Shown here: positions 7,947 through 16,092 of the stretch, piece by piece
Numbering within the stretch: the first letter of the stretch is position 1
Layout of the letters: every line of letters starts with the position of its first letter
NCBI GenBank assembly: GCA_937995655.1
Contig: CALKJI010000010.1
Span: 1 to 64,000 of the forward strand
Origin: an uncultured Pseudothermotoga sp.
GTDB taxonomy: Bacteria > Thermotogota > Thermotogae > Thermotogales > DSM-5069
Reading direction: 5' to 3'
Length of the DNA: 64,000 nt
Translations under genes and position numbers: made by a program
Notes under the pieces: model-generated
Told to the model about the DNA's origin: nothing
Seen by the model: only the letters and a program-made list of their open reading frames with translations
Database searches by the model: none

Positions 7947-8588
7947 ATGGACGAGAATCTTTTTTTTGAACCTTCAACGCTTTTCAGAGAATACATACTT
8001 TTGAAAACTATTCTTTCAGGTGGTTCCATCTCACAACAGCAGCTTGCGAAGATCGCTCAAATTGCACCTTCTATGGTGAATCGCTACCTTACTTTCTTTG
8101 AGCAGAAAGGGTACATAAGAAAGATCGGTCCCAACAGAAGGAGAATGTCTTACCAAATGACGCAAAACGGTATCTTCAGATTGCAGTATTTGTCAGTCTG
8201 CTACTTGAGACAGACTGCAAGGCTTTATTCGAGTTCTCGTCAAGTTTTCAGTGAAGTTCTCGATCAACTTTCAAGCTCGAAGTTCAAAAAGATCATTCTT
8301 TATGGCGCCGGCATAGTTGGTCAGACCTTGCTGGATATCCTTGTAAGCGAAAATATCGAGATTCTTTGTTTTGTGGACGACGATAGTTCTAAGCAAGGTA
8401 CAACCCTTAATGGTGTGAAGGTGATCGATCCAAGTATGTTAGACAAAACCTCTTATGACGCAGTTCTTGTGGCTTCATTTAGACACGCCGATGAGATAGC
8501 ACAGCGAGCCAGGTCACTGAGGATGAAAAACATCCTTGTTCTAAGAATTCAAACAAATGGTCGAGTCTTTCTGCAAAGAAGGGAGTGA
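7947..8588 (+). CDS. Winged-helix regulator fused to a Rossmann nucleotide/sugar-binding domain
   Basis: About 213 residues in two parts. Residues roughly 20-80 form a winged helix-turn-helix (ISQQQLAKIAQIAPSMVNRY, then a basic wing GPNRRRMSY). Residues about 110-200 form a Rossmann unit like the CoA-binding/CapD-N domains of sugar-nucleotide enzymes: IILYGAGIVGQTLLDIL, then CFVDDDSSKQGTTLNGVKVI and YDAVLVAS. I infer a transcription factor that senses NAD(H) or a nucleotide sugar. It is first in an operon with a DegT aminotransferase and a nucleotide-sugar dehydrogenase, its likely targets. The track start is GTG at 7938; ATG at 7947 after GAGTGA seems better. The stop overlaps the next reading frame. 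I know of no characterised member. Confidence 0.75.
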   Translation: MDENLFFEPSTLFREYILLKTILSGGSISQQQLAKIAQIAPSMVNRYLTFFEQKGYIRKIGPNRRRMSYQMTQNGIFRLQYLSVCYLRQTARLYSSSRQVFSEVLDQLSSSKFKKIILYGAGIVGQTLLDILVSENIEILCFVDDDSSKQGTTLNGVKVIDPSMLDKTSYDAVLVASFRHADEIAQRARSLRMKNILVLRIQTNGRVFLQRRE

Positions 8589-8593
8589 GAGTT

Positions 8594-9748
8594 GTGAAGA
8601 TACCACTTTTTGATGTTACAAGACAGTACCACGAAATCAGAGAAGAAATACTCCACGCCGTTGATGAAGTTCTAAGATCGGGCAGGTACATCATGGGACC
8701 AAATGTGGAGGCCTTTGAAAAAGAAGTGGCAGCGTATTTAGGTGTGAAACATGCGATAGGTGTAGCAAATGGTTCTGATGCTCTTTATATAGCTGTCAAG
8801 GCTCTTGGAGTGTCATCGGGAGATTTTGTTATAACCACTGCCTTTACCTTTTTCGCAACAGCAAGTTGCATAACCAGAAATGGTGCCGTTCCTATCTTTG
8901 TAGATATAGATCCTAAGACTTTCAATATTGATCTTGATCAAGTTGAAGATTTATTGAAAAACCATCCACAGAGAGACAAAATCAAAGCCATAATACCAGT
9001 TCATCTATTTGGTAGAACTGTCGACCTGGAAAGGCTTGAAAAGATCAAAAATAATTTTGCAGTGAAAGTCATAGAAGATTGTGCCCAATCTGTAGGTTCT
9101 TACTGGATCTATTCAAATGGAAGGATCAAAAAGAGTGGTTCAGTAGGCGACCTTTCCACATTATCTTTTTTCCCAACCAAGAATCTTGGAGCTTGTGGAG
9201 ATGCTGGAATGATCTTGACAAATGATGACAACTTGGCTGATTTTTGCAAAATCTTCAGGGTCCATGGTGCAAGAAAAAAGTATTTCCATGAAATAGAGGG
9301 GGTGAACAGCAGACTTGACGAACTGCAAGGAGCTATTTTGAGGATCAAGCTCAAATATCTTGAACAATACCACGAGAAAAGAATAAAGATAGCATCGATC
9401 TACAATAAATTGTTTGATTCCCTCAAGCTGGATCTTTTGGAAACCCCGCAAGTTCATGACGATCTTAGGTGTATCTTTCATCAGTATGTGATCAAAGTGA
9501 AAAATGGCCACAGAGATTCTCTGAAAAACTATCTACACGATAAGGGGGTCGAGACGGCGATTTATTATCCACTTGGTTTACACAAACAAAAGTGCTTCGC
9601 ACATTTTGAATTTCAACCTCTTGAAAATACAGAACGTGCGTGTGAGGAAGTTCTTGCGTTGCCAATCTTTCCTGAATTGACTGAATCTGAAATAGAGTAT
9701 GTTGTGAAATGTATAGAGGAATATTTCAAGGAGGCGAGAAGATGCTGA
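8594..9748 (+). CDS. DegT/DnrJ/EryC1 sugar aminotransferase
   Basis: PLP-dependent aminotransferase of 384 residues that would place an amino group on a keto sugar nucleotide for glycan synthesis. Seen: the family opening IPLFDVTRQYHEI, the cofactor-site segment GVANGSDALYIAVKAL, VIEDCAQSVGSY, and the PLP lysine in SFFPTKNLGACGDAGM. The start is taken as GTG at 8594, eight bases after GGGAG, rather than GTG at 8585, which lies within that ribosome site. It overlaps the dehydrogenase start slightly. With the dehydrogenase it suggests synthesis of an amino or uronic sugar. The exact sugar cannot be read from sequence. Confidence 0.9.
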   Translation: MKIPLFDVTRQYHEIREEILHAVDEVLRSGRYIMGPNVEAFEKEVAAYLGVKHAIGVANGSDALYIAVKALGVSSGDFVITTAFTFFATASCITRNGAVPIFVDIDPKTFNIDLDQVEDLLKNHPQRDKIKAIIPVHLFGRTVDLERLEKIKNNFAVKVIEDCAQSVGSYWIYSNGRIKKSGSVGDLSTLSFFPTKNLGACGDAGMILTNDDNLADFCKIFRVHGARKKYFHEIEGVNSRLDELQGAILRIKLKYLEQYHEKRIKIASIYNKLFDSLKLDLLETPQVHDDLRCIFHQYVIKVKNGHRDSLKNYLHDKGVETAIYYPLGLHKQKCFAHFEFQPLENTERACEEVLALPIFPELTESEIEYVVKCIEEYFKEARRC

Positions 9749-11046
9749 AAGAAAAAATACTCAACAGATCGGCATTAGTTGGTGTGATTGGGCTTGGTTA
9801 TGTAGGTTTACCCCTTGCCGTTGAAAAGGCAAAGGCGGGTTTTAAAGTTGTAGGTTTTGATATTCAAAGAAGGCGTGTCGACATGGTAAATCAAGGGCAA
9901 AACTACATCGGTGACGTTGTCAGCGAAGATTTGCAAAGACTTGTCCGAGAAGGAAAACTCTTTGCGACGAATGATTTTGAAAGACTCAAAGAATGCGACG
10001 TTGTCGCGATCTGTGTTCCAACACCGCTTGATAAATTCAAACAACCCGATCTGACTTATATCGTGAATACATCAAAAGATATAGCCCAGAGACTTCACAA
10101 GGAAATGCTTGTGGTTTTGGAATCTACAACATATCCCGGTACAACAGAGGAAGTTGTCAAACCGATTTTGGAATCTACAGGTTTAAAGTGTGAAGAAGAT
10201 TTCTACCTTGCCTTCAGTCCGGAAAGGGTCGATCCAGGTAATCTTATTTACAAAACCAAAAACACACCGAAAGTGGTAGGAGGTGTCGGGGAAAAATCAG
10301 CGGAAGTTGCAAAATTGTTGTACGAGAGTGTACTTGAAGCTCCGGTTTTTTTGGTCTCTTCGCCAAAAGAAGCGGAGATGTCAAAAATCTTAGAAAACAC
10401 CTTCAGGATAGTCAACATAGCACTCATAAATGAAATGGCAATTTTGGCAGAAAAAATGAAGATAAATATTTGGGAAGTGATCGAAGCAGCTTCCACTAAA
10501 CCTTTTGGCTTCATGCCATTCTATCCAGGTCCTGGCGTTGGAGGACACTGTATACCCATCGATCCCTTCTACTTGACCTATAAGGCACGTGAGTATGATT
10601 ATCACACAAGACTCATTGAACTTGCGGGAGAGATAAATGATTACATGCCAGAATACGTAGTTCACAGAGCAATGCAACTTTTAAATGAGAGAAAGAAATG
10701 TATGAACGGTTCAAAAGTACTACTAGTAGGCATAGCATACAAAGGCGATATAGATGATGTCAGAGAATCACCTGCTTTGAAGGTACTGGAAAATCTTGAA
10801 AGGAATTTAGCAGATGTAATCGTTGTCGATCCCTATGTTGAGAAATTCAACTACAGAGGAAGAGAAAGAAAGACTGAAAAGTTGAGCAAAGAACTGTGCA
10901 ACTGGGCTGATATAACAATCATAACAACGGCACACAAGAATCGAGTTGACTATAATATGATTGTTGAGAACAGCCAGCTGGTATTCGATACGAAAAATGT
11001 TCTAAAGTCTTTTGGCATAAAAAATGAAAAGGTAGCAGTTCTTTGA
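9742..11046 (+). CDS. UDP-sugar 6-dehydrogenase (UDP-ManNAc/UDP-glucose dehydrogenase family)
   Basis: Oxidises the C6 hydroxyl of a nucleotide sugar to the acid with two NAD+. The 434-residue protein has the N-terminal Rossmann motif VIGLGYVGLPLAVEKA, the segment VPTPLDKFKQPDLTYI, the catalytic cysteine in GPGVGGHCIPIDPFYL and a C-terminal UDP-binding domain (GIAYKGDIDDVRESPA). The GPGVGGHCIPIDP form and the length match WecC/WbpA-type UDP-HexNAc dehydrogenases better than UDP-glucose dehydrogenase. ATG at 9742 lies seven bases after AAGGAGG; the 11-codon upstream extension in the track is unlikely. It follows the aminotransferase with a 7-bp overlap, as in O-antigen and capsule-type pathways. 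Confidence 0.9.
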   Translation: MLKEKILNRSALVGVIGLGYVGLPLAVEKAKAGFKVVGFDIQRRRVDMVNQGQNYIGDVVSEDLQRLVREGKLFATNDFERLKECDVVAICVPTPLDKFKQPDLTYIVNTSKDIAQRLHKEMLVVLESTTYPGTTEEVVKPILESTGLKCEEDFYLAFSPERVDPGNLIYKTKNTPKVVGGVGEKSAEVAKLLYESVLEAPVFLVSSPKEAEMSKILENTFRIVNIALINEMAILAEKMKINIWEVIEAASTKPFGFMPFYPGPGVGGHCIPIDPFYLTYKAREYDYHTRLIELAGEINDYMPEYVVHRAMQLLNERKKCMNGSKVLLVGIAYKGDIDDVRESPALKVLENLERNLADVIVVDPYVEKFNYRGRERKTEKLSKELCNWADITIITTAHKNRVDYNMIVENSQLVFDTKNVLKSFGIKNEKVAVL

Positions 11047-11070
11047 CGTACATTCAGTGGGGGTGATTCT

Positions 11071-13119
11071 GTGAGTTGGTTTGTTCTGGCTTTGACCACA
11101 GGAATTGGTTCCATCTGTCTTGCCCTTGGACTTTATGCTTATGTCTTGAGAAAAGATGCCGGCACAGAGAAGATGAAACAAATCGCTTCTGCCATCAAAG
11201 AAGGAGCGCTGGCGTATCTAAGAAGACAAAACCGAACGTTAGCAGTCTTCGTAGTGATAATGGCCATTATTATCGGTTTGGTAAGTGGTTTTCTCAAAAA
11301 TTCATCTATGGGATTGAGCATGGCTATTGCTTATGTGTTTGGTTCTATCTGTACCACAATTGCTGCTTATCTGGGGATGAGAGCAGCCATTGAGACCAAT
11401 GTAAGAGTAGCATCTTCGGCAAGAAAAGGTCTTAAGGCAGCCTTCCCGGTGGCTTTTTATGGTGGGGCAGTCATGGGAATGTTTGTAGTTGGGATATCAC
11501 TCCTTGGAATATCTCTTCTGTTTTTTATTTTCAAAGTTGGTTTCGGTTGGAGTGACTCAGATGCATCCACTGTGGTTTTAGGTTTTAGTTTTGGTGCAAG
11601 TGCACTTGCATTGTTTGCAAAGGCAGGTGGGGGTATATATACAAAGACGGCAGATATAAGCGCGGATCTTGTAGGTAAGGTTGAACTTGGAATACCAGAA
11701 GATGATCCAAGAAATCCAGCAGTTATAGCTGACAATGTGGGCGACAACGTTGGAGACGTGGCAGGAATGGGTGCAGATTTGACAGATTCATACATTGCGA
11801 GCGTGATAGCCGCTATGATAATAGGTTCAGAAACTGGCGGAGGAGTTTTCACAACCATGCCGATTTTGATTGCCGCAATGGGACTTTTTGCTTCAATGCT
11901 TGGACTCGTCTTTGTGACAAAAACTATTAAGAAGAGTCCAGGTAGAGCACTCAATATGGGAACCTTTTCTACTTGTTTTATTTTTGTATTCTTGCTGTTC
12001 CTCGTAACTAAGCTTTCAGGGCTCGACGGTTCAAGGTGGCTCGGAGTATTCCTACCAACGGTGGCGGGCCTGGGTGCGGGAATCGCCATAGGGCTGACCT
12101 CGGATTATTTCACCTCCATCGAGAAAAAACCTACAAAACAAGTTGCAGAGGCTTCGGTAACGGGGACTGCTATAAATATTTTGACAGGTTTTTCTTATGG
12201 CCTTGTGAGTATCGTTCCACCGATTCTGTGTATCTCTATTGCAACGATCGCTTCTTGGTATCTTGCAAAGGCTTTTGGTATAGATCCATTTTATGGTATT
12301 GCGAATGCCGCACTTGGTATGCTCTCGATCGTAGGTATGATTATCTCAGCCGATGCATACGGCCCAATATCTGACAACGCAAAGGGTGTGGCTGAACAAT
12401 CTGGGCTTGGTGAAGATGTGATCGCCGTTACAGACATGCTTGACGCGGCTGGGAATACGTCGAAAGCCATTACGAAAGGTTTTGCTATAGGCTCGGCGGC
12501 GTTAACGGTTTTAGCTTTGTTCGCAGCTTATACCCATTTGGTGGACATAAAGTCCCTGGAATTGATTTCTCCACAGGTTATAGCAGGTATTTTTATCGGT
12601 GCAATGATGCCACCACTTCTTTCGGCACTCCTTATCTTGGCTGTGGGTAGAAATTCCCAAAGAATGGTTGAAGAAATCAGAAGACAATTCAGAGAGATCC
12701 CTGGACTCATAGAAGGAACGAGCAAACCGGATTATGCAAAGTGTGTTGATATAGCAACGGCTGGTGCATTAAAGGAATTGATTCTGCCGGGTGTTCTGTC
12801 GATAGTAGCTCCGGCGTTGACTTTGATCTTTCTTGGCAAAGAGGCTTTGGCAGGCTTCCTCGCTGGCAGTATCGTAACTGGAATTATCTTCGCCTTGTTC
12901 ATGGCAAATGCAGGTGGTTCATGGGATAACGCAAAGAAATTCATAGAAGAAGGACACCATGGTGGAAAAGGTTCAGAAGCGCATAAAGCAGCAGTTGTTG
13001 GTGATACTGTCGGTGATCCATTCAAGGACACCGCTGGTCCTTCACTTAATACGATGATCACTGTTATGTCTCTTGTTGCAGAGGTTTTCGCACCTCTCAT
13101 ACTCTTGGTCATTAGCTGA
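11071..13119 (+). CDS. hppA: Membrane-bound ion-pumping pyrophosphatase
   Basis: Integral membrane enzyme of 682 residues and about 16 helices that hydrolyses pyrophosphate and pumps cations. The substrate-site segment (DPRNPAVIADNVGDNVGDVAG) and the C-terminal GDTVGDPFKDTAGPSLN are intact. The cation-signature segment reads GNTSKAITKG. Known: K+-dependent enzymes, including the Na+ pump of T. maritima, have Ala at the Lys position and Gly/Ala at the second Thr, whereas Lys plus Thr marks the K+-independent H+ pumps. I infer a K+-independent H+ pump. The semi-conserved gate glutamate (ADLFE type) appears as Asp (ADLTDSY). GTG start after GGGGGTG. It lies 24 bp after the dehydrogenase gene and may share its transcript. 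Confidence 0.93.
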   Translation: MSWFVLALTTGIGSICLALGLYAYVLRKDAGTEKMKQIASAIKEGALAYLRRQNRTLAVFVVIMAIIIGLVSGFLKNSSMGLSMAIAYVFGSICTTIAAYLGMRAAIETNVRVASSARKGLKAAFPVAFYGGAVMGMFVVGISLLGISLLFFIFKVGFGWSDSDASTVVLGFSFGASALALFAKAGGGIYTKTADISADLVGKVELGIPEDDPRNPAVIADNVGDNVGDVAGMGADLTDSYIASVIAAMIIGSETGGGVFTTMPILIAAMGLFASMLGLVFVTKTIKKSPGRALNMGTFSTCFIFVFLLFLVTKLSGLDGSRWLGVFLPTVAGLGAGIAIGLTSDYFTSIEKKPTKQVAEASVTGTAINILTGFSYGLVSIVPPILCISIATIASWYLAKAFGIDPFYGIANAALGMLSIVGMIISADAYGPISDNAKGVAEQSGLGEDVIAVTDMLDAAGNTSKAITKGFAIGSAALTVLALFAAYTHLVDIKSLELISPQVIAGIFIGAMMPPLLSALLILAVGRNSQRMVEEIRRQFREIPGLIEGTSKPDYAKCVDIATAGALKELILPGVLSIVAPALTLIFLGKEALAGFLAGSIVTGIIFALFMANAGGSWDNAKKFIEEGHHGGKGSEAHKAAVVGDTVGDPFKDTAGPSLNTMITVMSLVAEVFAPLILLVIS

Positions 13120-13121
13120 TG

Positions 13122-13150
13122 GGACGGGCCATTTGCCCGTTCCTATTTCT
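13122..13150 (+). terminator. Intrinsic terminator after hppA
   Basis: GGACGGGC, loop CATTT, GCCCGTTCC (one bulged T) just after the hppA stop, followed by the weak U-tract TATTTCT. It closes the sugar/hppA operon. Confidence 0.65.
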
Positions 13151-13160
13151 CTATCCCAGC

Positions 13161-13196
13161 GTGATTTCTATCACCTTCCAGTGATTAGAGTATAAT
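13161..13196 (+). promoter_or_regulatory. Promoter of the mutS-like/xseAB/dxs operon with a dyad in the -35 region
   Basis: TATAAT at 13191-13196. The expected -35 position is covered by a perfect short dyad, GTGAT-TTCT-ATCAC (13161-13174), with a further GTGATTA at 13181. No normal -35 is visible. The dyad could be an activator or repressor site. Confidence 0.45.
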
Positions 13197-13216
13197 TTTT
13201 TTTGGAGGAGTTCCTT

Positions 13217-14740
13217 TTGTTCTTGGATAATGTAACGCGATGTTTTGTGATGATTGATGAGATTCTAACTTCCTTTCAACCTGTGACCGAATATGGTAAG
13301 AATTTTTTTAAAGAACTTTGTCCTGTTATTAGGAATGAGAAGGAGTATCACGAACACTGGGAAAGGTTGCAAAGAGTACTGAAACTTGACAAGTCTATTG
13401 TTCAACAGATAAAACATCAACTTGCATCGTTGGGTTGTATCAAATATCAGGTTGAAAACGGTTTTGGTGGCATAGGTGATTTTGCAAAATTGAAAAGGTT
13501 TGTGTATCATACATTGAAACTCTCAGATTTAACAAAAGGTATCTGGGATCTGCCGGATTTAACAAATTTGTGGACCTTTCTCGCCGATTTGACTTCTGAA
13601 TCTTCCAGTTTTTATCTACAATCTAAGGAAATTCTTGATCTTCGAAAGAAATACCTCCACATTTCTGGACAGATAGAAGAAAAACTCAAGTATCTGAAAG
13701 AGGAGATAGAAAAAAGGTTCTCTATAAGATTACCTGGTGATGAGTTCACCTGTAACGAAGAACTTGGCGAGAGATTACTCAAAGAGAATTTGGTCGAGGT
13801 AGTCAGGAGGTCGAATGAAAAGTATCACCTCAGGATAAAATATACGCAACAAATTGTGGAACTATCAGAACAGTTGAAGATAGTGGAAGATCAAATGAAG
13901 GATGAAGAAGAATTTGTTCTAAAAAAACTTTCAGAGGAGGTCAATGACTTTTTAGATACACTCAGATTGTGTGAAAAATCTGTTCAACAGATAGATATTG
14001 ATCTGTGCAGGTATTATTTTTATAATGAATTAAACTGCTGCCAACCACAAATCTCTGATAATCTAGTGATAAAAAAAGGAAGATTTGTGCCTGTCGTTAA
14101 TTATTGTGAAAAAAACGGCTATACATATTATCCTGTGAATATCGATGCGTCTCAAGGTGTGACTGTACTGTACGGACCAAATATGGGTGGTAAAACGACT
14201 CTTCTTAGAACGGTGGGAAGTTTAGTTGTTCTTATGCACCTTGGCTTCCCCGTGCCTTGTGAGACTTTTTCTTCACCTATTTTTGAGTTTGTGAGGTATC
14301 TTTCTAAAGGTGAAGAATTGGGATTGAGCTCATTTGCAAAGGAAATCTCTTCCTTCGCGGAAGTTATTGAAACCAAAGGGAGAAAGTTGATCTTGATCGA
14401 TGAGTTTGGTTCAACTACCAATCCAGTTGAGGGCGAAGCGCTTGCTCTTGCTGCTGTTGAGTATCTTAACAAATGTGATGATTTTGTTTTCTTTACAACT
14501 CATTATCCAAAGGTTGTCAAACACGCATCAAATGTGTACATGTGTGGAAAATTGAAAGATCTTGATGAGCTTGATCCTCACAAGATGATAGACTACACTT
14601 TGGAAAAAGGAAAGTATCTTGGTCAGAACGTCGCAACAACTTTGGCAAAACGATTTGGCTTACCAAGTCAAATTGTAGAGGTTGCTCAAAGATTTTTGAA
14701 GAAGGAAGATCTCTGTGGAGAAGATCTACACGGTCAGTGA
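13217..14740 (+). CDS. MutS domain V-type ATPase, function unknown
   Basis: A 507-residue protein whose C-terminal third is a MutS-family ATPase: Walker A YGPNMGGKTT, the SSFAKEISSFAEVIE signature region, Walker B LILIDEFGSTTNPVEG and a following TTHYPKV. The N-terminal two thirds are helical with coiled-coil stretches (about 160-270) like the core/clamp, but the mismatch-binding domain I is absent. Related short MutS-like proteins include MutS2-type factors and aminomutase reactivases. No aminomutase gene is nearby, so that role is not assigned. TTG at 13217, six bases after GGAGGAG, is preferred to the track TTG at 13202, which lies in the ribosome site. It overlaps xseA by 26 bp and heads the operon. 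Confidence 0.75.
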   Translation: MFLDNVTRCFVMIDEILTSFQPVTEYGKNFFKELCPVIRNEKEYHEHWERLQRVLKLDKSIVQQIKHQLASLGCIKYQVENGFGGIGDFAKLKRFVYHTLKLSDLTKGIWDLPDLTNLWTFLADLTSESSSFYLQSKEILDLRKKYLHISGQIEEKLKYLKEEIEKRFSIRLPGDEFTCNEELGERLLKENLVEVVRRSNEKYHLRIKYTQQIVELSEQLKIVEDQMKDEEEFVLKKLSEEVNDFLDTLRLCEKSVQQIDIDLCRYYFYNELNCCQPQISDNLVIKKGRFVPVVNYCEKNGYTYYPVNIDASQGVTVLYGPNMGGKTTLLRTVGSLVVLMHLGFPVPCETFSSPIFEFVRYLSKGEELGLSSFAKEISSFAEVIETKGRKLILIDEFGSTTNPVEGEALALAAVEYLNKCDDFVFFTTHYPKVVKHASNVYMCGKLKDLDELDPHKMIDYTLEKGKYLGQNVATTLAKRFGLPSQIVEVAQRFLKKEDLCGEDLHGQ

Positions 14741-15905
14741 GGTCACATATTATATAGAAACCATCATAAACAATGATCCCTATCTCACCAATATACAGGT
14801 CGTTGGTGAAGTAGTTGATTGCAAAGAAAGAAATGGTCATCTGTTTTTCTCTTTGAAGGATGAATTCACGACAATAGGTTGTGTGTTTTTTGGAGGTGCT
14901 TTGAAAGGTGTCAATTTGGTAGATGGGCAGATAGCACAGGTTTATGGTGATGTTAGGCTTTATCCACCGAGAGGCATATACAGATTTCAATGTAAACAGG
15001 TGAAAATTCTTCCACAGCGTGGTTTACTTTTCATGAAAATGAAGGAAGTCTATGAAAAACTTGTGAAAGAGGGTATCTTTGAAAAGCCAAAGCGCCCCTT
15101 GCCAAGGTACCCAAGTAGGATAGGAGTTGTAACCTCAAGAAACTCAGCAGCTTATCAAGACATTATAAGAACAATCACAGAGAGATACCCCTGTGTCGAA
15201 ATATTCTTGTATCATACAGGGGTTCAGGGTGAAGATGCGAAAAGTTCTCTTCTGAAAGCGCTGAATGATGCAAATTCTGATGATCTTGACGTAGTCTTGA
15301 TTACCAGAGGGGGTGGGTCCAAAGATGACCTCTGGGTCTTCAATGATGAAGAAGTTGTCAGGGCTGTTTACAGAATGAGACACCCTGTCGTCTCGGGAAT
15401 TGGACACCAGATAGATACAGTGTTCATAGATCTTGTGGCTGATTACTCAGCACATACACCAACAGCTGCTGCACAGGCGGCTGTACCTGAAAGATCGCAT
15501 GTGATGAGTTATATACTCAGTTTGATACAGAGGGCGAACATTAACCTAAGGCAAAGATTGAAAACTATTTTGATCTCCCTTCAAAATATGCGAAAGGAGC
15601 TCTTGGGGTCCGTAGTGGATAAGATCTTGCAAGAATCAGATTCTTTAGAAATCACTGCAAAGAGGCTTAAGAATGCTATTCACAGACACCTGTTACTTTC
15701 TGAGAAAAGGTTGGAACTTCTAAAGGTCCGTTTGTTTTCCGTCAATCCAATCAATGTACTTCAAAGAGGATATGCAGTTGTTGAGAAAGACGGTCGATGG
15801 TTGAAAAGTTCGTCTTGTTTGAATAAATGGGATAAGTTGACTGTCCGATTTTCGGACGGTATTGTGAAGGTGATAGTTGATGAAAATCGATCAAATGATG
15901 AATGA
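14715..15905 (+). CDS. xseA: Exodeoxyribonuclease VII large subunit
   Basis: Catalytic subunit of the single-strand-specific exonuclease that cuts DNA ends into oligonucleotides. The 396-residue protein has the N-terminal OB fold (about 1-95), then the catalytic domain with RIGVVTSRNSAAYQDIIRTI, ITRGGGSKDDLWVFNDE and VVSGIGHQIDTVFIDLVADY, followed by a long coiled coil (about 255-330) that binds XseB. GTG start with AAGGA upstream. It overlaps the MutS-like gene upstream and xseB downstream by 26 bp each. A small perfect hairpin (GTCCGA-TTT-TCGGAC) lies near the 3' end of the gene. Confidence 0.95.
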   Translation: MEKIYTVSEVTYYIETIINNDPYLTNIQVVGEVVDCKERNGHLFFSLKDEFTTIGCVFFGGALKGVNLVDGQIAQVYGDVRLYPPRGIYRFQCKQVKILPQRGLLFMKMKEVYEKLVKEGIFEKPKRPLPRYPSRIGVVTSRNSAAYQDIIRTITERYPCVEIFLYHTGVQGEDAKSSLLKALNDANSDDLDVVLITRGGGSKDDLWVFNDEEVVRAVYRMRHPVVSGIGHQIDTVFIDLVADYSAHTPTAAAQAAVPERSHVMSYILSLIQRANINLRQRLKTILISLQNMRKELLGSVVDKILQESDSLEITAKRLKNAIHRHLLLSEKRLELLKVRLFSVNPINVLQRGYAVVEKDGRWLKSSSCLNKWDKLTVRFSDGIVKVIVDENRSNDE

Positions 15906-16092
15906 ATTGGAAAAGATTGTTCAAAGACTTGAGCAAGAAGATTTATCATTTGACGAAGCTATAGATCTTTACAACAAAGGCATCGAGATATATAAGAAAC
16001 TGCTCCTTATGCTCAACGAAACCAAGACCCAAATTCAAGACGTTTATGCACAAACTCAGCAATTTATGGGGGGAGCGGACATTGAATCTTGA
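15880..16092 (+). CDS. xseB: Exodeoxyribonuclease VII small subunit
   Basis: A 70-residue helical protein that binds the large subunit as several copies per enzyme. It has the family pattern MNELEKIVQRLEQEDLSFDE and ALDLY-like AIDLYNKGIEIYK. The ATG at 15880 follows AAGGTGAT; the track TTG one codon earlier is less likely. It overlaps xseA upstream, and its 3' end overlaps the dxs start by 11 bp, so exonuclease and isoprenoid synthesis are translated from one coupled message. Confidence 0.93.
   Translation: MKIDQMMNELEKIVQRLEQEDLSFDEAIDLYNKGIEIYKKLLLMLNETKTQIQDVYAQTQQFMGGADIES

Noticed and set aside
11457-12089. 210-residue ORF antisense to hppA
   Set aside because: Low-complexity Pro/Ser/Ala-rich translation, a mirror of the Gly/Ala-rich pyrophosphatase frame; no ribosome site or family match.
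13217-14740. Assignment of the MutS-like protein as an aminomutase reactivase (KamB/KamC type)
   Set aside because: The ATPase part would fit, but no lysine or ornithine aminomutase genes are in the window.
15843-15857. GTCCGA-TTT-TCGGAC hairpin near the end of xseA
   Set aside because: Lies within coding sequence before the overlapping xseB start and has no U-tract; likely coincidental.
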